Shown here in pieces: positions 50,121 through 58,428 of a stretch of DNA of 64,000 nucleotides. Source of the DNA: TMP-86 sp039807285 (GTDB lineage: Bacteria > Pseudomonadota > Gammaproteobacteria > Steroidobacterales > Steroidobacteraceae); contig JBGAGK010000017.1 of assembly GCA_044226785.1 (NCBI GenBank), positions 45,478 through 109,477 of the forward strand, in the 5' to 3' direction. The first letter of the stretch is position 1. Every line of letters begins with the position of its first letter. The translations under genes and the position numbers were made by a program. A model generated the notes under the pieces. The model had not been told where the DNA came from. It saw only the letters and a list, made by a program, of their open reading frames with translations, and made no database searches.

Positions 50121-50710
50121 GCGCTGCGCAGCAGGCGGAGCGGCTGAAACTCGCCGCGGGAGCGGCGGAGCTGGGCATCCAGCTCGAGGGATGGCAGCTC
50201 GATGCCCTGCAAAAGCTCCTCGATGAAGTGCAGGCCGCCAATGCCCGGTTCAACCTCACGGCCATCCGTGACCGCGGCGACATGCTGGTCAAGCATGTGC
50301 TCGACAGCCTGACCCTGCAGCGCCACCTGCCGCTGGCCATCGTCAACCCGCAGCGGCGGTTCGCCCTGATCGAGTCGGTGGGCAAGAAGGCGCGATTCGT
50401 GCAGTCGGCCGTCGGGGTCCTGGGATGCGCCAACGTGGAAGTCGTGCATGGGCGCGCCGAGGGCTACCATCCGGCGCAATTGTTCGATACGGTGGCCGCA
50501 CGGGCCCTGTCGAGCCTTCAGGAATTCGTCGCCCAGGCGGGCCATCTGTGTGCACCGGGCGGGGTGTTGCTGGCGATGAAGGGCAGACGTCCGGATGCGG
50601 AGCTGGCTGCGCTGCCGCGCGGCTGGCGGGTCGATGCGGTCGAACGTGCAAGGGTGCCGGGGTTGCAGGATGAACGGCACATCGTGGAAATCGTGAAGAA
50701 CCGGGAATGA
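50117..50710 (+). CDS. rsmG: 16S rRNA (guanine527-N7)-methyltransferase RsmG-like, missing SAM motif I
   Basis: A protein of 197 aa starting at TTG 50117, overlapping the prpD stop. RsmG landmarks are present: NARFNLTAIRDRGDMLVKHVLDSL, LIESVGKKARFVQSAVGVLG, AARALSSLQEFV, and the ending DERHIVEIVK. Between LDSLTLQRH and LPLAIVNPQ, near 50325, the expected segment xxxVIDVGTGxGLPG of about 17 residues is absent, removing the SAM-binding motif, though the frame is kept. The enzyme should be inactive, or the deletion is a sequence error. It overlaps parA by ATGA. Confidence 0.85.
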   Translation: MSAAQQAERLKLAAGAAELGIQLEGWQLDALQKLLDEVQAANARFNLTAIRDRGDMLVKHVLDSLTLQRHLPLAIVNPQRRFALIESVGKKARFVQSAVGVLGCANVEVVHGRAEGYHPAQLFDTVAARALSSLQEFVAQAGHLCAPGGVLLAMKGRRPDAELAALPRGWRVDAVERARVPGLQDERHIVEIVKNRE

Positions 50711-51505
50711 CGATGAAGCGTGTCCTGGCGGTGGCCAATCAGAAAGGGGGCGTGGGCAAGACCACCACGGCCGTGAATCTGGCTGCGTCGCTTGCGGCCA
50801 CCCGACGCCGGGTGCTGCTCATCGATCTGGATCCGCAGCTGCGATGTATTGCTGGGCGACTGCACGGCTCTCGAGGCGCTGGTCGAAGTGCCCCGGGGCG
50901 GCTTCATGCTGATGCCCTCAAACCAGGACCTCACCGCCGCCGAGATCCGCCTGCTCAGCATCATGGCAGGCCGTGAATTCAAGCTGCGAAATGCGCTCAA
51001 GCCCATCCGTGACAGCTTCGATGTCATCCTCATCGACTGCCCGCCCTCGCTGAACATGCTCACACTCAATGCGCTGGTGGCCGCCGACTCGGTGATCGTG
51101 CCGATGCAATGCGAGTACTACGCACTGGAGGGTCTGTCCGCGCTGTCACATACCATCGAGCAGATCCGCGACAACCTGAATCCTGACCTTGCGATCGGCG
51201 GCGTCCTGCGCACCATGTTCGACCCGCGCAACAACCTGGCCAACGAAGTATCCGCGCAATTGATCGAGCACTTCGGCGACCGCGTCTATCGCACCGTGAT
51301 CCCGCGCAATGTGCGTCTGGCCGAGGCGCCGAGCTTCGGCGTGCCGGTGATGTTCCACGACAAGGACTCCCGCGGTGCCCTGGCCTATCTGGCCCTGGCC
51401 GGAGAGCTGATCCGGCGCGCCGAGAGTCCGGCTCCCCCGGAGATTCCACCGTCCGATCCTGCTCCGATTGCCCGGTCATCGGCTGTCACGGGAGGTACGT
51501 CATGA
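50707..51505 (+). pseudogene. parA: Chromosome-partitioning ATPase ParA (Soj), frameshifted by an internal deletion
   Basis: Frame 1 encodes MTMKRVLAVANQKGGVGKTTTAVNLAASLAATRRRVLLIDLDPQ, a deviant Walker A with the signature Lys; it then shifts at about 50839. Frame 3 resumes with DVLLGDCTALEALVEVPRGGFMLMPSNQDLTAAEIRLL, DVILIDCPPSLNMLTLNAL and the rest of Soj. The GNATxGSGxD... segment between DPQ and DVLLG, about 55-60 nt and not a multiple of 3, is missing. No parB or recognisable parS follows. It is either a dead copy or a sequence artefact. Confidence 0.85.
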
Positions 51506-51897
51506 GCCAGGTGCACGAAGGCGGGTGTCTGTGCGGCGGTGTACGCTACCGCCTGAAAGGGCCATTGCGCGATGTCATCGCCTGCCATTGTTCGCAGTGC
51601 AGGCGCACCAGTGGGCACTTCGTCGCAGCCACCAGCATCGCCGCCGACCGGCTGGAACTGCTCAGTGATGCGACCCTTCGCTGGTACGAATCGTCCGCCA
51701 CGGCAAGACGCGGGTTCTGCAGCCGCTGCGGCGGAAACCTGTTCTGGCGCAGGAAGGAGGGCCCCGAAATCAGCATCATGGCCGGAACGCTCGATCCGCC
51801 GACCCATTTGCGCATCGCCCGGCACATCTTCGTGGCCGACAAGTCCGACTACTATCAGCTGGAGGATTCGGTACCACGCAGCGACGGCTGGAACTGA
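51502..51897 (+). CDS. GFA family (glutathione-dependent formaldehyde-activating enzyme-like) zinc protein
   Basis: A protein of 131 aa, overlapping the parA stop by ATGA. The zinc-binding cysteines are clear: GGCLCGGVRYRLKG, ACHCSQCRRTSGHF and FCSRCGGNLFWRR. The GFA fold is widespread; apart from Gfa itself most members have unknown substrates, and formaldehyde chemistry should not be assumed. Confidence 0.93.
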   Translation: MSQVHEGGCLCGGVRYRLKGPLRDVIACHCSQCRRTSGHFVAATSIAADRLELLSDATLRWYESSATARRGFCSRCGGNLFWRRKEGPEISIMAGTLDPPTHLRIARHIFVADKSDYYQLEDSVPRSDGWN

Positions 51898-52027
51898 ACG
51901 TTCCGGTACATGATCCGGAGTGTCGCCATCAGCGAACACCCCCTGGTGAACCCGGACAATCTGCGAAGCTGTCGGCTGCGGGCACAAGGACCCTCTGCTA
52001 CAAGCACGGTTCATCTCATCAGCCGAA

Positions 52028-53050
52028 ATGGAATCGACCATGACCTTGATTTCCTGCCGTTCCACCGTGCTCGCCCTGTGGGTACTGGCAAGTCTCGTTC
52101 CTGGAAGCGCCTTTGCACAGGAAGAAGCCTCGGGCGAGGTTCCCGATTCGCAGTGGCTGCTGCAGGGCGGCCTCGACGTGGGCCGTACGCACACTCACGG
52201 TGTCGTTGCCAGCGTGGACTACACGGGCCGTACCAGTGTCACACCAGCAGACGAGCGATACTACGATGCCGGGTTCGCCTTCTCCCGCAGCCAGGCCACG
52301 GTCAGATCCACTGCTTCGCGGCAGGGCGCGGAGACGCGCACCGGTGCCGGCGACGCGTACGTGAGTTACGGCACGCAGCGCTGGCGCGGCGTGTTCGGGC
52401 TCGATGCCGCCGACGATGCCTTCCTGCGCAAATCCAAGCGAGGGGTGCTGGGCGTCGAGTACGCACAGGGTGGCCTGAGCGCACGACTCGACGGGTCGTT
52501 CCGCAAGACCGTGTTCGAGACGTTCACGCTCGATCCCGGCATTGCCGGGAATCTGGGCATCACCCTGGGTGGTGACGGGAGCGCGAGCTGCACGGTCACC
52601 GACAAGGGAGTCGGCGCACGCGCGGCGTGGCGGGGCAGTGCCTGGGGCATTCATGTGGCGGGCAATTCCTGGTCCTTCGACAAGGTGAAGTGCGCCTACG
52701 GATTTTCCGTCCCCGATACCTTCCAGAGCATGGCCCCGGCCGATTTTTTCAGCCTCGCGGGCGAATTTCTCGATCGCGCGCGGGCACGGGTGGGCGGGCG
52801 TATCGGCGAGGACAGCCGCTTGCTCAAATCCAGGTTTGGTTTGGGAGCGAGCGTGGATTTCTGGATCCACTGGTCCGTCGATTATCTGCGCAGTCAGGAT
52901 GCCTTCGGCGAAGCCAGCACGAGCACCTATGCGTTGACCGGCACGTTCAGCCTGGCGCCCAATGTGTCGCTGGATGCCACGCTCGGCCGAACCAGCGGTG
53001 ATGGCAGCAGCTCGCCGTTCATCGGCCTGATGCTGGCGGTGGGCCTGTAG
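52028..53050 (+). CDS. Predicted outer-membrane beta-barrel protein, unknown function
   Basis: A protein of 340 aa (an alternative start at 52040 gives a cleaner signal peptide). A signal sequence TVLALWVLASLVPGSAFAQEE is followed by alternating polar/hydrophobic strands with aromatic girdles typical of 12-16-strand barrels, for example GLDVGRTHTHGVVASVDYTGRT and TYALTGTFSLAPNVSLDATLGRTSG, ending FIGLMLAVGL. Two Cys (around residues 178 and 212) may form a disulfide. No family can be named, and no neighbour suggests a ligand. Confidence 0.72.
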   Translation: MESTMTLISCRSTVLALWVLASLVPGSAFAQEEASGEVPDSQWLLQGGLDVGRTHTHGVVASVDYTGRTSVTPADERYYDAGFAFSRSQATVRSTASRQGAETRTGAGDAYVSYGTQRWRGVFGLDAADDAFLRKSKRGVLGVEYAQGGLSARLDGSFRKTVFETFTLDPGIAGNLGITLGGDGSASCTVTDKGVGARAAWRGSAWGIHVAGNSWSFDKVKCAYGFSVPDTFQSMAPADFFSLAGEFLDRARARVGGRIGEDSRLLKSRFGLGASVDFWIHWSVDYLRSQDAFGEASTSTYALTGTFSLAPNVSLDATLGRTSGDGSSSPFIGLMLAVGL

Positions 53051-53159
53051 CCGGCGCGACACGTGCGAATACGCTTGCGCGGTGCCCCGGGCCACGCTGC
53101 AAGCTGCCTGCGGCGCCCACGGTGCTGACCAGGTTGGCGCCGTGGGCGGCACCAGCGCG

Positions 53160-53567
53160 CTAACGCGGCGCGGGGAGCAACACCAGCTTTGGCTCGATTC
53201 TGGCTATCGACGGAAAATCATGGTCGCAATGCAACAGCGGCATGTCGTTGGCAATGGCATGCACGGCAATCAAGCAATCGTTCGCTGAGCGAGGTGTAAC
53301 TCCCGCCCACCTGCAGCGTGCGTACAGCTCTGCCGCCGTCCGGGCAGCGGAACAGGCGTCCGGAGCGCTCAGCATCGGCAACCCGCCCAGGATCCGATCC
53401 CACTTCGCGAAACGCTCGGGATGATCCGCTCCCTGGAGAACTTCCTGCAGAACGGGTGGTGCGAGCCATACCGGATGGCCCCGATCCAGCGCCTCCACCA
53501 GAAGACAAACCTCCGGAATGCCATCGCCCCGCAGAAAGGCGTTCCAGACGGAGGAATCAACCAACAT
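53160..53567 (-). CDS. VapC-type PIN-domain toxin (third locus)
   Basis: A protein of 135 aa: MLVDSSVWNAFLRGDG (Asp), VLQEVLQG (Glu), PRSANDCLIAVHA (Asp) and LLHCDHDF (Asp), the full PIN acid set. It starts 6 nt after the antitoxin gene, which is upstream on the same strand. Confidence 0.92.
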   Translation of the reverse strand: MLVDSSVWNAFLRGDGIPEVCLLVEALDRGHPVWLAPPVLQEVLQGADHPERFAKWDRILGGLPMLSAPDACSAARTAAELYARCRWAGVTPRSANDCLIAVHAIANDMPLLHCDHDFPSIARIEPKLVLLPAPR

Positions 53568-53573
53568 CGACGC

Positions 53574-53801
53574 TCAGCGCCGCGGATTGGCGGCTTTGGG
53601 GTCGTAACCTGGGGCGACACCTCCGGTGCCGCGAAGCGCCAGGACAGCCGAGCAGTCGCGGCTGCGCACGTAGTGATCGAGAGCGACATGAACGGCTTCA
53701 CGCGTCGTCCTTACTCCAGCCAGACGCTTCACCCGCCCCACCAGCTTTGAATCGAGGACAATATTGGTGCGGTCAGTCGTGTTTCGGGCGGGCATGAACA
53801 C
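53574..53801 (-). CDS. VapB-type antitoxin (third locus)
   Basis: A protein of 75 aa; a second ATG two codons in (53795) is equally likely. The RHH region DRTNIVLDSKLVGRVKRLAGVRTTREAVHVALDHYVRSRD is of the DUF2191 VapB type, followed by a Gly-rich, basic tail. The perfect repeat at 53807-53821 lies 5 nt upstream of the start at 53801. Confidence 0.9.
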   Translation of the reverse strand: MFMPARNTTDRTNIVLDSKLVGRVKRLAGVRTTREAVHVALDHYVRSRDCSAVLALRGTGGVAPGYDPKAANPRR

Positions 53802-53806
53802 TCCTT

Positions 53807-53821
53807 ACACATTCCATGTGT
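53807..53821. promoter_or_regulatory. Operator of the third VapBC locus
   Basis: ACACAT-TCC-ATGTGT is a perfect 6-bp inverted repeat directly upstream of the vapB start, in an AT-rich patch. It is the expected autoregulatory site for a VapBC complex. Confidence 0.5.
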
Positions 53822-53965
53822 ATAGAGTATGTTGTGCCCCGCAAGACTGCAAGAGCGGATGCGAACAGCGCCGAACCCCGTGGCAGGCGCGTGAATGCCC
53901 GGTCTCAGCGATGGTTCTGGCGGGTTTGTGCTGGCAGAATCCTGCACCTGCAGGAGGTTTTCCCC

Positions 53966-54922
53966 ATGAAACCGCGCGGTCTTCTCGTGCTGGCCAGTCT
54001 TGCGGTGCTTCTCGCCGTCATGGCGACAATGTTCGCCCCCTGGCTGTACGCGGAGTACGAATTCGACTTGCATGGAAGCCGCCCGGTGCCCGGGCCCCGG
54101 CCCACGGCAGCGCTTCAGGGCCGGTGGTTCGACGATTACTTCGTGGTGCAGAAGCTGGATCCCGCAACTTTCGCCATCGGTGAGCCGCGCTACTACCAGG
54201 GCAACTACAGCTACCTGATCCTCGGATCGCAGCGGGCGGTGCTGTTCGATGCGGGCACCGGTTTGCGCGACATCCTGCCGGTGGCGCGATCCCTGACACC
54301 GTTGCCGTTGACGGTCATCGCCTCGCACCTGCATTTCGATCACGTGGGAGCCCTGGGTCGTGCAGGCCGGACGGCGGTGCTGGATGTCGATTCCGTGCGC
54401 GCCCGCGCACAGGACTCGTACCTGACCCTGCGGCGCTACGAATTCCTGGGCTTTGCAGATCGTCTCGCGACGCCCCGCTTCCGGGTCGATGAATGGTGGG
54501 CGCCCGACTCGGTCGTCGATCTGGGCGGCCGCCGCCTGCGCGTGCTGTCGACTCCGGGGCACACGCCGACCTCGGTTTCCCTGTACGACGCGCAGCGCCA
54601 CCAGCTGTTTGCCGGCGACTACATCTACCCCGGCCATCTGTACGCGTTTCTGCCCGGTGCAAGCCGCAACGCCTATCGCGAGACTGCGTCACGGCTCTTG
54701 TCGGTGATCGATCCGTCGACACGGATTTTTGCGGCGCATATGGAAGAGTCCGGGGCCGTGGTGCGGGCGCCGGTGCTCGAGGTGGCGGATCTGCGCGCAC
54801 TGGAGCGCACACTCACCGCCATCGAACAGGGCCGGCTGTCGGCGACGGGATTTTACCCGCGAGTGTATCCGGTTCGGGGCAAGATGCTGTTTGCCACCGG
54901 CTGGCCATGGAACAATCGCTGA
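53966..54922 (+). CDS. Membrane-anchored or exported metallo-beta-lactamase-fold hydrolase
   Basis: A protein of 318 aa from the ATG at 53966, with AGGAGG at 53952-53957. An N-terminal hydrophobic segment (LLVLASLAVLLAVMATMFAPWLYA) is a signal or anchor. The zinc motif is ASHLHFDHVGALG, with STPGHTPTSVSLY (His), FAGDYIYPG (Asp) and FAAHMEES (His). The catalytic domain therefore lies in the periplasm. The substrate is unknown; it differs clearly from the MBL gene at 44.9 kb. Confidence 0.9.
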   Translation: MKPRGLLVLASLAVLLAVMATMFAPWLYAEYEFDLHGSRPVPGPRPTAALQGRWFDDYFVVQKLDPATFAIGEPRYYQGNYSYLILGSQRAVLFDAGTGLRDILPVARSLTPLPLTVIASHLHFDHVGALGRAGRTAVLDVDSVRARAQDSYLTLRRYEFLGFADRLATPRFRVDEWWAPDSVVDLGGRRLRVLSTPGHTPTSVSLYDAQRHQLFAGDYIYPGHLYAFLPGASRNAYRETASRLLSVIDPSTRIFAAHMEESGAVVRAPVLEVADLRALERTLTAIEQGRLSATGFYPRVYPVRGKMLFATGWPWNNR

Positions 54923-54992
54923 AGTCTGCTAGCCTTTGCCAGGCGAGGATCATGATCCTCGCAGTCTCGCCTCGAAGGAGCCGGAAAAGCCG

Positions 54993-55751
54993 ATGCTGAA
55001 GAGCGTGGTCGTCCATGACATTCCAATTTCGCAGATCGCGGCGATGGAGCGCTGGTATTGGCGCGACCACGGCCCCGAGATCAACCGGCGCTTCGGTCCC
55101 TGGCTCACCCGTCATGACAGCTACCTGCCGGTGGATGCGCCGCCGGATGCGCGCGAATACGGGTATTTCAACTGGCGGGTGACCGAAGGGTTCTGGCGGG
55201 AGATGCCGCTTCCCGGTGCGCGCGGGAATCTGGCCTTCACCTGTCCGCCGGTGTGGCCCAGGGTCGCGACGGGATTTTTCCCCGCGCAGCCCACCGAAGA
55301 TTTCTTCGGGGGAGGCATTCAGCCGCATGAACGCCAGGTGCTGCGATGGTACTGTCTGCACCGCTATCCGGATGGCGTCAGTGAGCCCGAGGGCGAGCGA
55401 TGGTTCCTCGACTCGCTGGTTCCGCAGTTGCAGCGGGCAGGCGGGCCCTGGCGGGCTTTCAGCTCGCGCGCCCATCGTGAGCCGCTCCCCCTTCCCGGCG
55501 AATGGCCGGCAGCGGCGGCCCCGCCCCGGCAGTCCGTGCTGCATGACTGGCACCGGCTCACGGAGCTGTGGTTCGAGACCTTCGATGAGTGGCGATCGTT
55601 CGTGAACGAACTCGCGCCTTCCTTGAGCCGGCCGCGCTGGGCCACCGCACCGGCATTTCCCTTCGTTGCCTGCGGGTCCGACTTCGTCAGTTCCTTCCTG
55701 CTGGAGCGGCCCAGTGACGAATTCCGGCGGGATTCGCGCGGTTACCTGTAG
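54993..55751 (+). CDS. Two-domain dimeric alpha-beta-barrel (EthD-like) protein
   Basis: A protein of 252 aa from the ATG at 54993. The N-terminal half (LKSVVVHDIPISQIAAMERWYWRDHGPEINRRFGPWLTRHDSYLP) has the EthD pattern of strand, helix with WYxRxHGP, and RHDxY. The second half (LRWYCLHRYPD...GERWFLDSLVPQLQRAGGPWRAFSSRAHRE) repeats the same layout. A tandem arrangement makes an intramolecular barrel pair. No catalytic role is known; relatives occur beside aromatic or ether catabolism genes. Confidence 0.65.
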   Translation: MLKSVVVHDIPISQIAAMERWYWRDHGPEINRRFGPWLTRHDSYLPVDAPPDAREYGYFNWRVTEGFWREMPLPGARGNLAFTCPPVWPRVATGFFPAQPTEDFFGGGIQPHERQVLRWYCLHRYPDGVSEPEGERWFLDSLVPQLQRAGGPWRAFSSRAHREPLPLPGEWPAAAAPPRQSVLHDWHRLTELWFETFDEWRSFVNELAPSLSRPRWATAPAFPFVACGSDFVSSFLLERPSDEFRRDSRGYL

Positions 55752-55861
55752 GTTGTGGGGCGGCAGCCCCCGGCCATGACCGGCGATCAGACTGCATAGT
55801 GGTACAACTGCCCCACGCTGCGTACACTGTCGATACGAGGCTGGAATCATCAGGGGGTGAG

Positions 55862-57103
55862 ATGATGCAGACACAGGCAGGATCACCAGGACGTGCCGCG
55901 ACGCCGCCGCTGCGTCCCATCCATGCCATCCTGCTGCTCACCACCTCCGGACTGACCACCCTGGTCACGGCCGTGCTGGGTCCGGTGCTGCCGCAGATGC
56001 AGGCGCACTTCTCCGACGTGCCGCGCGCCGAATACCTGGTACCGCTGACCCTGACGGTGCCCATGTTGATGATGGCTCTGCTCAGCATCGTCGCCGGCGC
56101 GCTCTCCGATCGATACGGACGCAAGCGCCTGCTGGTGGGTGCGGTGGCCTGCTACGCGGTGTTCGGACTCGCGCCGCTATGGCTTTCGGACCTCAAGACC
56201 ATCATGGCCAGCCGCATCGTGCTGGGCGTGATGGATGCCGCGCTGATGACCATCAGCACCACGATGATCGGCGATTACTACCAGGGCGCCCGGCGTGAGC
56301 GCATGCAGGCGCTTCAGACCACCACGGCGGCATCTCTGGCCTTCATCCTCAACCTGCTGGGCGGTTTTCTGGGCGAATACGGCTGGCGCACGCCATTCTG
56401 GCTGTATGCGGTTGCGATTCCCATGGCGTTGCTGATGGCGGTCTACCTCTGGGAGCCGAAGCCGCACGGCCGGGCGGCCGACGAACGACTGGCGGCGCAG
56501 GATGTGCCCGGAATCACCTTCAGGCCCTGGCTGCTGGCGGGCATCTGCCTGCTGTCCTTCATCACCGGTCTGGTCTTCCTGATCCTGCCGGTTCACCTCG
56601 GGTATCTGTTCAATGCCATCGGCGTCTCTTCGCCTGCGAAGATCGGCATTGCCTATGCGCTGAACAGCGCAGGCGTGGTCAGCGGTACCCTGCTGTTCGG
56701 CTGGGTGATCGCCACCCGCCTGCGGGTGGCGGCACAGCTCGCCGTGGCACTGGCACTGACCGGCGGCGGATTCCTGTTGATGAACGGCGCTGCGAGTTAC
56801 CCGGCCCTCACCTTCGCCGCGGTCATCAACGGGCTGGGCGCCGGCCTTCTGTTGCCGACCGTGGTGACCTGGAACATGCGTGAGCTGCCGGCCGTGCGCC
56901 GCGGATTTGGTACCGGTGCGTTCCAGTCGGCCCAGTTCCTGGGCATGTTCGTCAATCCGGTGGTGGTGGTGGGGCTTCAGGCGCAGGTGGGCTCGCGGGC
57001 ACTCGCCGTGAGCATCGTGGGTGCCGTACTCGTGGCCGGAGCGCTCATCGCCCTGATCCGGCACCTCGGCCCTCGCGGCCGGCTGCGAAACGCAGCCACC
57101 TGA
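55862..57103 (+). CDS. Major facilitator superfamily transporter
   Basis: A protein of 413 aa from the ATG at 55862, preceded by GGGGGTGA. It has twelve TM helices with the MFS loop 2-3 motif GALSDRYGRKRLLVGAVA and SRIVLGVMDAALMTISTTMIGDYYQGARRERMQA. It resembles drug:H+ antiporter-1 or sugar-efflux type permeases; the substrate is open. It is convergent with the rhamnose isomerase gene (4 nt apart) and not obviously part of that pathway. Confidence 0.9.
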   Translation: MMQTQAGSPGRAATPPLRPIHAILLLTTSGLTTLVTAVLGPVLPQMQAHFSDVPRAEYLVPLTLTVPMLMMALLSIVAGALSDRYGRKRLLVGAVACYAVFGLAPLWLSDLKTIMASRIVLGVMDAALMTISTTMIGDYYQGARRERMQALQTTTAASLAFILNLLGGFLGEYGWRTPFWLYAVAIPMALLMAVYLWEPKPHGRAADERLAAQDVPGITFRPWLLAGICLLSFITGLVFLILPVHLGYLFNAIGVSSPAKIGIAYALNSAGVVSGTLLFGWVIATRLRVAAQLAVALALTGGGFLLMNGAASYPALTFAAVINGLGAGLLLPTVVTWNMRELPAVRRGFGTGAFQSAQFLGMFVNPVVVVGLQAQVGSRALAVSIVGAVLVAGALIALIRHLGPRGRLRNAAT

Positions 57104-57107
57104 GGTT

Positions 57108-58403
57108 TCAGACGATGCCGACGCCGGTCCCCACTGCCTTGCGCTCGCGCGCCTTGCGCGCACGGTAGCCGCTCGAGCGGTACGTGGCGAGCACATCGAG
57201 GGCCCCGCCCGCTTCCACCCGCGCCCGGGCCAGGATGGGTGACACATCGATGTTGTATGCGCGGCGCAGTGCCTGGAAGGCCATCATGGTGTCGTTCGAG
57301 TCCTGCGCCGCTCGCAGGGCGGCCCGGTCCACCAGCAGCGCCTTGGCGAAACTCGCGGCGATGGTCTCGGCTGAACTGAGCATCGACTCGATGGGGTCGG
57401 TGACATTGTGCGACTGGTCGATCATGTAGCTCGGGTTGAACCCCTCACGCGGATTCAGTTCGGCCTCGACCAGTTCGTTGAACACCAGGAACAGCTGATG
57501 CGGGTTGATGGCGCCGGAGTCGAGGTCATCGTCGCCGTACTTGCTGTCGTTGAAGTGGAAGCCGCCGAGCTTGCCGAAGCGGTGGAGTCTTGCCACGATC
57601 TGCTCGATGTTGGTGTTCGGCGCATGGTGTCCGAGGTCGATCAGGCATTTCGCCCGGGGTCCGAGCTGCTGGGCGGCGAGGATAGAGCTGCCCCAGTCGG
57701 CGATGACCGTGGAGTAAAAGGCGGGCTCGTACAGCTTGTGCTCGAGCAGCATGCGCCAGCCCTCCGGCAGGGCCGCATGAATTTCCGCCGCCGACTCCAG
57801 GTAGCGATCCAGGCTCCGGCCCAGGTCCTGCTGCCCGGGAAAATTCGTGCCGTCGCCCACCCACACGGTGATGTCCTTCGAGCCGAGTTCGACGCCGATG
57901 CGGATGCATTCGATGTTGTGCTCGATCGCCTGTCTGCGGGTCGCAGCCTCGGTCGAGGAAAGCGAGCCGGTGGCATAGGTGTGCGCCTGCGTGTTCTGGT
58001 CCTGGAAGGTGTTGGAGTTCACGGCATCGAAGCCAAGGCCCAGCGCAGCGGCTTCCGCACGCAGGGCCTTGTAGTTGCTGACCTGGTCCCAGGGGAAGTG
58101 CGGCGAGACGCGCGGCGTGATGCGGCAGAGCTGGTGGATCAGCGCGCAGTCTTCGAGCTTTTCGTGGATGTTGGTGGGCTGGCCGGCGAGGGGGAATCTT
58201 GCGAAGCGCGTGCCGCCACGGCCTGCACCCCAGGTGGGCACGGCCACAGAGAAGCGTGCAATCCGTGCCTTGACGGCGTCGATGTCGATGCCACGCCGTG
58301 CGAGCTGTCCCGCGAGACCGGCGTAGTCTTCCTCCAGCGCCGCCAATCCCCGGGCATTGGCATCCTGGATCCGTTCCCGCGAAAGCGGAAGGTCGATCGT
58401 CAT
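57108..58403 (-). CDS. rhaI: L-rhamnose isomerase (Rhizobium/Pseudomonas stutzeri type)
   Basis: A protein of 431 aa from the ATG at 58403; the frame open to 58616 is a shadow of the aldolase gene. The xylose-isomerase-like TIM barrel shows SVAVPTWGAGRGGTRFARFPL, VSPHFPWDQVSNY, GSKDITVWVGDGTNFPGQ, LLEHKLYEPAFYSTVIADWG, LIDLGHHAPNTNIEQIVA and FHFNDSKYGDDDLDSGAI, with the Glu, His and Asp residues that bind Mn. It converts L-rhamnose to L-rhamnulose. It follows the aldolase-dehydrogenase gene on the same strand. Confidence 0.93.
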   Translation of the reverse strand: MTIDLPLSRERIQDANARGLAALEEDYAGLAGQLARRGIDIDAVKARIARFSVAVPTWGAGRGGTRFARFPLAGQPTNIHEKLEDCALIHQLCRITPRVSPHFPWDQVSNYKALRAEAAALGLGFDAVNSNTFQDQNTQAHTYATGSLSSTEAATRRQAIEHNIECIRIGVELGSKDITVWVGDGTNFPGQQDLGRSLDRYLESAAEIHAALPEGWRMLLEHKLYEPAFYSTVIADWGSSILAAQQLGPRAKCLIDLGHHAPNTNIEQIVARLHRFGKLGGFHFNDSKYGDDDLDSGAINPHQLFLVFNELVEAELNPREGFNPSYMIDQSHNVTDPIESMLSSAETIAASFAKALLVDRAALRAAQDSNDTMMAFQALRRAYNIDVSPILARARVEAGGALDVLATYRSSGYRARKARERKAVGTGVGIV

Positions 58404-58428
58404 GTCGGCATCCTTCTGATGGGCGATG

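Noticed and set aside
53051..53159. The GCCCACGG...CCGTGGGC inverted repeat as an attC or insertion-sequence end
   Set aside because: It lacks the core heptamers and any transposase; at most it is a transcription terminator hairpin between convergent genes, and it has no T-run.
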